Source: Bacteroidota bacterium
GTDB lineage: Bacteria > Bacteroidota > Bacteroidia > Cytophagales > Cyclobacteriaceae
Direction of reading: 5' to 3'
DNA: 64,000 nt
Assembly: GCA_016866235.1 (NCBI GenBank)
Contig: VGMW01000002.1
Coordinates: 310,001 to 374,000, forward strand
Shown here: piece after piece, positions 55,821 to 64,000 of the stretch
Position numbering within the stretch: the first letter of the stretch is position 1
How the letters are laid out: every line of letters begins with the position of its first letter
Translations under genes and position numbers: made by a program
Notes under the pieces: model-generated
Databases searched by the model: none
What the model saw: the letters and a program-made list of their open reading frames with translations, nothing else
Told to the model about the DNA's origin: nothing

Positions 55821-57185
55821 TTATTTCACCCTGGTTTGTTCGTAGAGCTTTTTCAAAGCTGAAACGATTCTTGTTTCGGTATCCTTTCGGAAGCGAGATG
55901 GCTTGTTGTAGTAGGCCATAGAAAAATCCACTTCATATCCACCTTCATTGTACAATCTTTCGGAGGCGATGTAGCAGGAGACGTCATTGGAATAGGCATT
56001 CATCCAGAGTTTTTCAGGGCCAAGCTCCTGTTTCATTTTTCTAACGTAGTCCACCACCACTTCCCCTCCCATAAAAATCATCGTCAGATCATTACCAAAA
56101 TTCCATACTTGGACGGGTAGGAGGTAATGATCTGGAATTTTCTCTCCTCTGGAGCGTGTCTCAAGATAACTTCTGGCCAGAAGTCCATTCACATCTTTTT
56201 TTAAAGCTCTTGATTTAAGCAGTGTGAGATCGGGGATGGTATCGAAATGCAATGGAACTTTCTCGAATGCTGTAACCGGAGCCGATGTTAAGGACATCAT
56301 TTGATTGGAAGAAAGTAGCCTGGAGGCTTCATTGGCGATGGTCTGCCCATGTTGAACAGTGAAGGCAGCTTCGCCGCGGGGCTGGGGATCAGAATCTGCA
56401 CCACAACCAATCACGACCATGGCTTGTGCTCCCGGGAATTTTTCTTCTACCATAAGCTGAGCATCTCCCATCCAGTCACCGTGCACATAATTGTGTTTTG
56501 GGACCAGTGTTGTGCCGTGGCATGCATAGTTCATAAGGATGCAGGTAGTTTTACCTTCACTGTTCACCACCTGAAGAATGGGTAGGTCGTGCTCTGCTGG
56601 TCCGTCGTTTTTTCCAAAGCCCACCCATTTTCCATTTTCAATCATTCTGCGGTTCATAGCAAACGACGCACTGCCCTTACCCCATTTCAAAATCGATGGT
56701 TTTCTTGACTCTAGTGCTTTCACTGTTACGTCTTTTAATTTTTTACGAAGTGCCTCCTGATACTGTACCACAGCAGCGAGTTGTTCCGGTGATTGTTTTT
56801 CTCCTGTGATGTTGATCAGAATTCCTGTTTCAGGGCCGGTGTGCGTGTGTGTTGCGGTTACTGCAAGCTGATGTCTTTGAATACCGTAGGGCTCAAGATC
56901 CTTGGCAAGTTGATCGGCCAGTGATGCAGGAAAACCGATCAAATCTGTGGTGATCAGAATGGCTGTTTTTCCACTCGCATCGCTCATGGCCAGCGCCTTA
57001 GCCCACAACTTCTGCTCAATTTTTTCAAAAGTGCCTGCTCTGCCGCCATAACCGGTAAGTGCGATCGGAAAATCAGGAGAAATATCTACTGATGCAGTGC
57101 CGGCTGAGATGGTTTGCTGAGCGAATGTCGAGGCACCGGCAAGCAGTAAAATAATAATTGATTGAATGAGGCGGATTGATGTCAT
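55821..57185 (-). CDS. Neutral/alkaline ceramidase-like secreted hydrolase
   Basis: 454 residues with a signal peptide (about 1-22, ending STFAQ). The ceramidase N-terminal domain shows SAGTASVDISPDFPIALTGYGGR, the zinc-site segment VTATHTHTGPETG, NYACHGTTL and GCGADSDPQPRG. It is shorter than full ceramidases (about 650 or more residues) because the C-terminal Ig-like domain is missing. The family hydrolyses ceramide, but many bacterial members of this length have no known substrate. Confidence 0.85.
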   Translation of the reverse strand: MTSIRLIQSIIILLLAGASTFAQQTISAGTASVDISPDFPIALTGYGGRAGTFEKIEQKLWAKALAMSDASGKTAILITTDLIGFPASLADQLAKDLEPYGIQRHQLAVTATHTHTGPETGILINITGEKQSPEQLAAVVQYQEALRKKLKDVTVKALESRKPSILKWGKGSASFAMNRRMIENGKWVGFGKNDGPAEHDLPILQVVNSEGKTTCILMNYACHGTTLVPKHNYVHGDWMGDAQLMVEEKFPGAQAMVVIGCGADSDPQPRGEAAFTVQHGQTIANEASRLLSSNQMMSLTSAPVTAFEKVPLHFDTIPDLTLLKSRALKKDVNGLLARSYLETRSRGEKIPDHYLLPVQVWNFGNDLTMIFMGGEVVVDYVRKMKQELGPEKLWMNAYSNDVSCYIASERLYNEGGYEVDFSMAYYNKPSRFRKDTETRIVSALKKLYEQTRVK

Positions 57186-57317
57186 GTCTAAAATGGAATT
57201 GGATTATTGAATGTAGGAAGAAAATATTTTAAGTGTATGGAATGCAAAGGACAATCAGGCGATGCGTCGGAGATCAATTTATTATTTAAATGGGCAGAGT
57301 CTGCAGTCGACAAAGAC

Positions 57318-57325
57318 TAACTTTG
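57318..57325 (+). promoter_or_regulatory. Bacteroidota -7 box of the DUF5916 gene
   Basis: TAACTTTG, a full TAnnTTTG match, ends 6 bases before the ATG at 57332. The longer open frame from 57290 would begin upstream of this promoter and is rejected. Confidence 0.55.
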
Positions 57326-57331
57326 CCGACC

Positions 57332-59611
57332 ATGTATTGTAATTACCGGCGTTTTATATTGTTTTTGGTTGTTTTGCTCGCCAATCTTTCCATGGGTCAG
57401 AATTTGCCCGGCACGGAATTACGGGTGAAGAAAGCTACCGGGCCTGTGGTTATAGATGGAAAAGCTGAAGAGGCAAATTGGCAGGTTGCGGAAATAGCCG
57501 GTAACTTTTATCTCAACTACCCAACCGATACGCTACCGTCACCGTTCCGCACGGAGGCTAAAATGACTTTCGATGATCAAAATCTCTACATTTTTTTTAC
57601 CTGCTACGACGACAACAAGCCTTTAGTCGTTCAGTCTCTTAGAAGGGATTTCGAATGGCCACTGAACGACAACGTGGGCATCTATTTTGATCCCTACAAC
57701 GACTTTACCAATGGTTTTTTCTTCGGAATTTCCCCATACGGTGCTCAGCGCGAGGGTACGCTTTCCGGAGGTGGTGTTGATCGCGAAAACAGTTTCAACA
57801 TCAACTGGGATAATAAGTGGTACAGCGAAGTCACCAGGCAAGACGACCGATGGACAGCTGAGTTGGCCATTCCGTTCAAATCACTTCGATATAACAGCGA
57901 TGTCAATTGGAATATTGCATTCCTACGACAGGACATTAAACACAATCAGGTCTCCAGCTGGATTCGCACACCCATTCAGAACCTGCCTGCCTCTATGCCT
58001 TTTTCAGGAAAGTTGGTTTGGGAGACTCCGCCACCACAACCAGGAACCAATATTTCCATCATTCCCTATGCCGTTACCTCTTCATACACCGATAAGGAAA
58101 ATGAAACACCCAGAGATGTCACGGCTACCGCTGGTTTCGATGCTAAAATTGGCCTTACGCCTGCCATCAATCTCGATTTGACAGTAAATCCGGATTTTTC
58201 TACGGTGGATGTCGATCGTCAAATTGTTAACCTTACGCGTTATGAATTCCAGTACCCTGAACGACGACAGTTTTTTCTGGAGAACAGTGATTTGTTTAAC
58301 TCGCCAGGCTTTACTTCCTACACGCAGCCATTTTTTACCCGACGGATCGGTCTGATCGCCGATACCACCGGCTCACTTACGAGGGTGCCCATTGAATATG
58401 GTGCCAGGGTCAGTGGAAAAATCGGCAGCAACTGGCGGTTGGGTATGATGAACCTCCAAACCAGAAAGGTTGCTGCACTTGGATTGCCAGCACAGAACTA
58501 TGGTGTGGCGGTGGTTCAGCGTCAGGTTTTCTCACGATCGAATCTTGGTTTTGTATTTGTAAATAAACAGTCGGCACTCAGCGACCGTTACGACCCTGAA
58601 AAATTATACCATCCCTCATTGTTGGCAAGCCGTGAGAACAACGGCGTCACCGATACGGTGGTAAACCGATACAATCGGATTGTCGGTGCTGATTTCACCC
58701 TAATCACCAAAACCAATCGGTGGGGTGGTAAAATGTACTACCATCGGTCATTTGATGATTATCGATCCGGCAGCGATCATTCCTCCGGGCTTTTTATGAA
58801 TTACAACGGACGCAACATCCGCTTGGGTTTTGGTGGTTTAAGTTCAGGCAAAGATTTCCGTGCTGAAGTGGGTTTCATGCCTGGTCAGGATCTCTACAAG
58901 GGTTATTTGGCGCACTTCATTATTTCTGACTTTCCCATATATCCAAAGAGTAACATCCTTGTTCAACATGCTCCTGGATTTGAATCAGGATACAATTACA
59001 GGCCCGATGGTCAACTGATGGAGATCAACAACATTTTCCGGTATACCTTTCGTTTTTTAAGTACGGCTGACTTTTTAATTGGTGCAATCAGAAATTATCA
59101 ACTGCTCCCATCTGATTTTAATCCCTTGTTTCCAAGAGGAGATACCACACTGCTGTTGGGTCAACAATACAACTGGACAGAATACAGAACGGAGTTTAAC
59201 TCCAACAGCCGAAGGTTGCTAACTTTTCGACTTACCGGAGCCGCTGGCCAATACTACAATGGGAGACGTACAGGATTCGGTGGCACCCTCACGTACCGTG
59301 TGCAGCCTTATGGGAATTTTTCGGTGACGTGGGATTACAACGACATCCGTCTGCCTGAACCATACGGAAGAGCAAAATTTCTTTTGTTGAGTCCGCGATT
59401 GGATCTGACACTAAGCCGTAGCCTCTTTCTTACCTCTTTTTTGCAGTACAACGATCGGTTTGATAACGTAAACCTGAACACCCGATTGCAATGGAGGTTC
59501 AGACCTGCATCTGATTTATTCCTTGTTTATGCCGAGAATTATCTGCCGGAAGGAATGGTCAGTAAGAACCGTTCGGTAGTTCTTAAGTTCACCTACTGGA
59601 TCAATCTTTAG
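57332..59611 (+). CDS. DUF5916 protein with CBM9-like N-terminal domain
   Basis: 759 residues from MYCNYRRFILFLVVLLANL with a signal peptide. A carbohydrate-binding-family-9-like domain (about 30-225: VVIDGKAEEANWQVAE, MTFDDQNLYIFFTCYDD, DNVGIYFDPYNDFTNGFFF) is followed by a long region of alternating strands typical of DUF5916 outer-membrane barrels, starting near DLTVNPDFSTVDVDRQ and YPERRQFFLENSDLF. Function is unknown; outer-membrane location is inferred. It converges on the S8 protease gene. Confidence 0.88.
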   Translation: MYCNYRRFILFLVVLLANLSMGQNLPGTELRVKKATGPVVIDGKAEEANWQVAEIAGNFYLNYPTDTLPSPFRTEAKMTFDDQNLYIFFTCYDDNKPLVVQSLRRDFEWPLNDNVGIYFDPYNDFTNGFFFGISPYGAQREGTLSGGGVDRENSFNINWDNKWYSEVTRQDDRWTAELAIPFKSLRYNSDVNWNIAFLRQDIKHNQVSSWIRTPIQNLPASMPFSGKLVWETPPPQPGTNISIIPYAVTSSYTDKENETPRDVTATAGFDAKIGLTPAINLDLTVNPDFSTVDVDRQIVNLTRYEFQYPERRQFFLENSDLFNSPGFTSYTQPFFTRRIGLIADTTGSLTRVPIEYGARVSGKIGSNWRLGMMNLQTRKVAALGLPAQNYGVAVVQRQVFSRSNLGFVFVNKQSALSDRYDPEKLYHPSLLASRENNGVTDTVVNRYNRIVGADFTLITKTNRWGGKMYYHRSFDDYRSGSDHSSGLFMNYNGRNIRLGFGGLSSGKDFRAEVGFMPGQDLYKGYLAHFIISDFPIYPKSNILVQHAPGFESGYNYRPDGQLMEINNIFRYTFRFLSTADFLIGAIRNYQLLPSDFNPLFPRGDTTLLLGQQYNWTEYRTEFNSNSRRLLTFRLTGAAGQYYNGRRTGFGGTLTYRVQPYGNFSVTWDYNDIRLPEPYGRAKFLLLSPRLDLTLSRSLFLTSFLQYNDRFDNVNLNTRLQWRFRPASDLFLVYAENYLPEGMVSKNRSVVLKFTYWINL

Positions 59612-59620
59612 GCCTGCGTA

Positions 59621-62600
59621 TTAGGGCTGTAACAACACCTTTTTAGTTTTCAACCCTGAAGGGGTATTGATTTTAAGTAAGTACAATCCCGGTGCAGAAC
59701 CGCTCACATCAATCGTTAATTGCTTCTCGCCGCTGTAAGATTTAGTGAAAGTTTTTCTTCCACCGATGTCGATTAAAGTAATTCCGGTGATGCCGCTCTC
59801 TTCCTCAATGGTAAGCCATTCAATGGCGGGGTTAGGGAACAATCCTGCTGAGTTTTTTTCATCCTCCAAGCCTGTTACAACTGAAATGGTTTTATTGGTA
59901 TTGGCTTTACATCCAAATTCGTTGCTAACCTGCAGCACAATGATGTACTCTTTGATGATGGTATAAATTTTTACCGGATTTTTTTCCGTGCTGGTGGTGT
60001 TGTCGCCAAAAACCCAGAAGTAGCTGTTTCCTCCCGTGCTCTCATTGATGAATTTGATTTCTTCATTGATGTTCAATGCGGGATTTTCAATACTGAATTT
60101 CGCTGTTGGCAGTGGACTTACTGAGATGCTGACAGGTTTAGACTCAGTGGAACAGCCTAAAGCCGCGTCCGTCAGTTTCACAGAATAATTACCCGCCTCC
60201 TTAACATTGATGCTCTGCGTGGTAGCACCATTGCTCCACAAATAGCTACCGGCAGTGCCCGCAGTGAGTGTTACCGAGCCCCCTTCACAGAAAGTTGTTG
60301 CACCAAGGACGAGTACTTCAGGGATGGCACTGATCGTAACGGTCGCCTTGGTTCTCACGCTTTCGTAATCTTTGTCCGCATTTGAGACATAAAGCACGGT
60401 ATCGCGCACGAGTTTTCCGGTGGTGAGCGTTGGTCCTTCAAAAACCGGTTCTCCACCGGTGAAGTTTGTGTACCATTTAAATTTTCCTGCGCCGGTCGCT
60501 GTGATGTTGGCAGATGAATTGTAACATGTGGTCACGGGTTGAACGACCGGCTTTGGTGCCTGAAGCATCAATTTGTAGGCTGTGTAAGCATCGGCACCTG
60601 CTTGTTGAAGCTCGGTCAGGTTGGCTGCCGCCAACAATGCGAAGACAATGGTGACTTCCTCATTCACTCCGATATTGTAAGGGCCTGCACCCACTACAGT
60701 ACTCACATCCCCACCCTCCGGTTTTGATGTGCCGGCTTCTGTTCGACCAACACCAGAGGTGATGGTGGTAATTTTTTCCTGGTCCGTGAAACCGTCATAC
60801 AATCCAAATGGGGCGTTGGGTGTAGCCTGGTTGTTATCGATGGCATAGAAAATCGGAGATATTCCTTCCAGGATTCGAACGCCTGCATGTGGCTTGGTAT
60901 TCTCAATGGCTGGATAAATGTAACCGAGGTTCGTTTGGGGATCCCACCGCGCAACATCCTGAGCACCACTTTCCGTTATATCCCAGTCGCTGAACAAGGC
61001 AAAATTGAATCCGGTGAGAGGGCTACCGGAGACATTTTTCACTTTGTACTCCATGATTACAAACTTATCGTAAGGCACGTCCCGCCAGGCCAGGCTACGG
61101 TATTTAACAGATATCGCCGGGGTACCGCTGCTGTTGAATGAACCAAAGGTTTCTGAAGCAGAACGTTCGCCTGGTGTTATTTCACGAATCTTATCGACGA
61201 TCGTGAAGTCCTGATCAAAGGAGTTGGTTGCACGAACGTTGTTGTACAACTGCGTGGTGGAGCTTCCTGCAATAATGCCCATTTCGAACAGTAATGAATT
61301 TTCTTCAAATACAAAGCCTACTCCATTGGTGCTGCTTGATGTATTCTCGTAGCCGATTCGGCCATTTGATGCTACTGTGGTAATCACCTTATTTTCATCA
61401 ACATCGATATAGGTTGGATTGACCAGAAACGAAACATAGTCGTAATCTGAGTAGGTACCGTCGGTATAGGTAATCAGGAGTGTAACGGAAGTATTTGAAC
61501 CCAGTGCTGAACTGATTTTGAATTCAAAAGGATTGTAACGGTTGTTGTATTTTTTTCCACCCTCGATCACACCTGGATTGATGGTCGCTTTCTTCAGGGT
61601 TACAAAATTCGAAATCACCGGTTTGATGGTGATCGTAATATTGCTCGAGGTGCTGTTGAGGTAATTGTTAAAGTCCATGCTCAAAAAGGCATCTTCACCG
61701 GGTTCTGCTGAACTTCCGGAGGCGTTAACCAATCTCGGGTTGGACGCTCTGATCGAAGGAAGGTTTTTAGTCAGCGCACTTAAAATATCCAGTCTTCCTT
61801 TGCCAAGTTTTTTGGAGACGGTGGTTGAATTTTTAGAGTAGAAGGATTCATCTGCTGTTACCCTAAGCTGTTCTGCTACTTGCACGGCTGAGTATTTGGG
61901 AAATTTAGACCACACCAACGCCGCCGCACCTGCAACAATAGGGGAAGAGAAAGATGTGCCGCTTACACTCGAATAACCATTGTCATAGGCAGTGGTCTGG
62001 ATCGACGAGCCTGGTGCGCTTAAATCGATGGATGTGCCATAGTTGCTAAAGTTTGATTTGGCATCGGATGAGGTGGTGGCGGCAACAGACATCACGTAGT
62101 TGTATGCGGCGGGATAAAAAGGATTTTCAGTTCCGTCGTTGCCTGCAGAAGAAACAATAAGACAATCCAAATCAAGGGTAATGAAGGTGATGAGTTGTTG
62201 TACAATTTCACTTCGGAAAGGACTGCCCCAGGAAAGATTAATGATTTTCGCCCCATGGGTGGCGGCGTATAACAAACCAGAGTAACCCAGATACAGTGAT
62301 CCTTTGTTTGGACTCTGGTTGTCTGCTGAATGTTTGGTGAACATTACCTTGGCTTTGTAGCCAACCCCTGCTATGCCAATGCCATTATTTACGGTAGCCA
62401 CGGCGGTTCCTGCAACGTTCGTACCGTGGGAACCAAACCCAGAGGTGTAGGTGTTCGGATCGTTGTCGCCAATGAAATCAGGATCGTTAACATTTAAGGT
62501 ATCTGCGCCAATGAAGTCCCAGCCTCTATTGTTGTCTATGTATCCATCGCCGTCGTTGTCAATGCCATCAGTGGGTTCATTAGGATCAACAAAAATTTTA

Positions 62601-63151
62601 TCGGCAATGTCTGGGTGATCTAAATCGCCGCCGGAATCTACAATACCGATGAGGATGTTTTCTCCTGTGGCAATATCCCATGCCTCCTGAGCCTTGATCA
62701 GGTTTAGGTAATACTGGCTTGAAAGTTTTTCGTCATTAGGCGTTAGGCGTATGTTGTCGGTGTAAATGGGTTCGACCAATTCGAAAAGTCCGGTCGCATA
62801 CAGTTTGTTGATGAAAGCCTCGACATTGTTCCCCTGAACAGCCACCTCTGCAAACTGATTTAGGTTGAATCCTGATGAGGATTCGCGCGGAGCGGTGCGG
62901 TAGGCGATTTTATCAAGCGCCTTCGCAGGCACCAGCGATCGGATGGACAAATCTTTTAGACCCTGGGCACCATTCATTTTTACACTTCTGGAATGAATGT
63001 TTATTGGTGCGTTGTTCTTGGTCTTAACCAGAACAAATGCCGTTGAGTAGTCTCTGGTTTGGATTCCAGCGGGCAGGCGGAAATTAGGTCGCTTTTGCTG
63101 ACCAAAGGCCTGGATGGAAAATGCCAAAAAGATTAGAAAGAATAATCTCAT
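59621..63151 (-). CDS. Subtilisin-like (S8) protease exported by T9SS
   Basis: 1176 residues from the ATG at 63151 (MRLFFLIFLAFSIQAFG signal peptide); the TTG 36 bases upstream falls in a promoter-like box at 63185-63192. Catalytic triad: Asp172 (GIVDSGG), His242 (GSHGTNVAG), Ser400 (SGTSFSSP), with Asn338 as oxyanion residue. A DNDGDGYID loop insert may bind calcium. After the protease domain come Ig/CARDB-like regions, a PKD domain (about 1020-1100) and a T9SS type A sorting domain (LFPNPAIEWLTIEE ... GLYLLKI). A secreted degradative enzyme is the likely role. Confidence 0.92.
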   Translation of the reverse strand: MRLFFLIFLAFSIQAFGQQKRPNFRLPAGIQTRDYSTAFVLVKTKNNAPINIHSRSVKMNGAQGLKDLSIRSLVPAKALDKIAYRTAPRESSSGFNLNQFAEVAVQGNNVEAFINKLYATGLFELVEPIYTDNIRLTPNDEKLSSQYYLNLIKAQEAWDIATGENILIGIVDSGGDLDHPDIADKIFVDPNEPTDGIDNDGDGYIDNNRGWDFIGADTLNVNDPDFIGDNDPNTYTSGFGSHGTNVAGTAVATVNNGIGIAGVGYKAKVMFTKHSADNQSPNKGSLYLGYSGLLYAATHGAKIINLSWGSPFRSEIVQQLITFITLDLDCLIVSSAGNDGTENPFYPAAYNYVMSVAATTSSDAKSNFSNYGTSIDLSAPGSSIQTTAYDNGYSSVSGTSFSSPIVAGAAALVWSKFPKYSAVQVAEQLRVTADESFYSKNSTTVSKKLGKGRLDILSALTKNLPSIRASNPRLVNASGSSAEPGEDAFLSMDFNNYLNSTSSNITITIKPVISNFVTLKKATINPGVIEGGKKYNNRYNPFEFKISSALGSNTSVTLLITYTDGTYSDYDYVSFLVNPTYIDVDENKVITTVASNGRIGYENTSSSTNGVGFVFEENSLLFEMGIIAGSSTTQLYNNVRATNSFDQDFTIVDKIREITPGERSASETFGSFNSSGTPAISVKYRSLAWRDVPYDKFVIMEYKVKNVSGSPLTGFNFALFSDWDITESGAQDVARWDPQTNLGYIYPAIENTKPHAGVRILEGISPIFYAIDNNQATPNAPFGLYDGFTDQEKITTITSGVGRTEAGTSKPEGGDVSTVVGAGPYNIGVNEEVTIVFALLAAANLTELQQAGADAYTAYKLMLQAPKPVVQPVTTCYNSSANITATGAGKFKWYTNFTGGEPVFEGPTLTTGKLVRDTVLYVSNADKDYESVRTKATVTISAIPEVLVLGATTFCEGGSVTLTAGTAGSYLWSNGATTQSINVKEAGNYSVKLTDAALGCSTESKPVSISVSPLPTAKFSIENPALNINEEIKFINESTGGNSYFWVFGDNTTSTEKNPVKIYTIIKEYIIVLQVSNEFGCKANTNKTISVVTGLEDEKNSAGLFPNPAIEWLTIEEESGITGITLIDIGGRKTFTKSYSGEKQLTIDVSGSAPGLYLLKINTPSGLKTKKVLLQP

Positions 63152-63227
63152 GGTGGGAAGGATTGATCGAAGCTTAAAATTATCCAAAGATGGACAATCG
63201 GGCTACGAAATTATCTCCCAACTTCTT

Positions 63228-63596
63228 CTAGGATAGACCAGGTTGGGTTCTTTCCAGCATGGAAAGCAATCTTTTCCGATCCTCCCTAAGGTTTACAATC
63301 TCCTCCTGCAACATGCTAACCAGAGGAGTTTGCTGGTAGCTGTTGCGCACCATCACCGGAACCTCCTCCGGCATTGATGCATTAAAGAGTCTGGATTCGT
63401 TGAAGGTCAGAATTTCCTGGGTATTGATTTCCAGGACTTCTGCAATTTCAGCCAGGGTTTTGAGCGTCAGGTTTATCTGGTCGAGCTCTATTCGACTGTA
63501 ATTGTTCTGTGACATCTTTAAGCGAATCCCCATGTATTCCTGAGAATAGCCCCGGATGTTTCTGATCTTCCTGATTTTTTCACCGATTCCTTTCAT
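63228..63596 (-). CDS. XRE-family transcription regulator
   Basis: 122 residues. The helix-turn-helix is at about 5-60 (KIRKIRNIRGYSQEYMGIRL then MSQNNYSRIELDQ). The C-terminal part ends in a predicted coiled coil (LQEEIVNLREDRKRLLSML) that probably dimerises. It is co-directional with the S8 protease gene, 77 bases upstream of its start, and could control it; a TACTTTTG box at 63665-63672 is its likely promoter. Confidence 0.88.
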   Translation of the reverse strand: MKGIGEKIRKIRNIRGYSQEYMGIRLKMSQNNYSRIELDQINLTLKTLAEIAEVLEINTQEILTFNESRLFNASMPEEVPVMVRNSYQQTPLVSMLQEEIVNLREDRKRLLSMLERTQPGLS

Positions 63597-64000
63597 ACAA
63601 GTAGTGGTTGTTTAGGTTGGTGGTTTCTTTTTTCAGGCGAAGCTTTTTTTGCCTCCGTCTGCGACAAAAGTACTGGGCACCTTTGCCGGCCTGATTTTGA
63701 TTTAGGACGGAAACCTTACCCGCATCAAGCCGGGAAGGTCTTTAGTTGTTTTCAGCCATGAATTGCCTTGGGATAGATCGTTTGGAGGCTAGGCCATCAG
63801 TTTAATGCATGAAATCCACGGATCGTGCTCAATACATCTGACAGAATCATCTATAAACCTGACATGCAGAACAAAACCCTACAGATCAAAACTTTAAAGT
63901 GACGCTTTAAGTGGTCGATTCGTTTTGATATAAATTACATTTCTTAACCGCCAGAGCCCTGAAAAAGAGAAAACAAGGGTGTTTCAAACCTCTCGGTTCC
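63597..64000. other. Intergenic region at the right edge
   Basis: About 400 bases without a credible gene. It holds the minus-strand box TACTTTTG at 63665-63672, which fits the XRE gene, and an imperfect hairpin at 63714-63738 (CCTTACCCG, 8-base loop, CGGGAAGG with one bulged A) with only a weak T-rich tail. Nothing else was recognised. Confidence 0.5.

Noticed and set aside
57290-57331. Longer N-terminus for the DUF5916 protein
   Set aside because: It starts upstream of a TAACTTTG promoter box and would place non-signal residues before a clear signal peptide.
63714-63738. Terminator at the right edge
   Set aside because: The stem has a bulge and no real T-tract, and no gene ends directly before it in the window.

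Overview
The window is one stretch of a Bacteroidota chromosome, most likely from the Cytophagales. The evidence is the gene content (T9SS C-terminal sorting domains, a DUF5686 outer-membrane protein, a bacilliredoxin YtxJ, a small HX3CX2C anti-sigma gene behind an ECF sigma factor, a fused alpha/beta E1 2-oxoacid dehydrogenase), many TAnnTTTG promoter boxes, and the lack of Shine-Dalgarno leaders. No rRNA, phage, insertion sequence or CRISPR locus was seen. Nearly all of the window is housekeeping sequence. The unusual part is an island at about 12.66-19.2 kb.

Layout. 1-4.8 kb: the end of an M28 peptidase, an AlkB-like dioxygenase, then gcvP and ndk on the minus strand. 4.8-12.7 kb: a tightly packed plus-strand run of a DHH phosphoesterase, two FKBP lipoproteins, rdgB, an ECF sigma factor with an anti-sigma gene broken by an in-frame stop, gmk, nadD and a DUF5686 protein. 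12.66-19.2 kb: an array of hairpin repeats, a headless T9SS-type protein whose start codon lies in the last repeat, and a large 12-repeat kelch-like/MBG-like secreted protein whose T9SS signal is cut off by an in-frame TAA. A degenerate copy of one hairpin closes this island on its right side. 19.2-23 kb: ribH, a TPR membrane protein, pdhA, recF and a DUF721 gene.

23-36.5 kb: the classical tRNA(Tyr,Gly,Thr)-tuf-tRNA(Trp)-secE-nusG-rplKAJL-rpoBC transcription/translation cluster. It has clear promoters and terminators, and a G-quadruplex-forming motif in the tuf leader. 36.5-46 kb: a DUF3467 gene, an aminotransferase/omega-amidase pair, purH, and the complete elongasome operon mreB-mreC-mreD-mrdA-rodA. 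46-52 kb: an unknown conserved gene, tdk, selD, pyrH-frr (minus strand) and the fused E1 gene. 52-64 kb: a 916-residue very basic secreted protein of unknown function, ytxJ, a YaeR-like VOC protein, a neutral-ceramidase-like hydrolase, a DUF5916 protein, a T9SS-exported subtilisin and an XRE regulator.

Start codons were chosen against promoter boxes. Several in-frame TTG or GTG triplets lie upstream of, or inside, a TAnnTTTG box, so the downstream ATG was taken. In several genes the box ends only 3-8 nt before the start, suggesting leaderless or nearly leaderless transcripts. All functional names come from reading motifs in the translated sequence; no database search was run.
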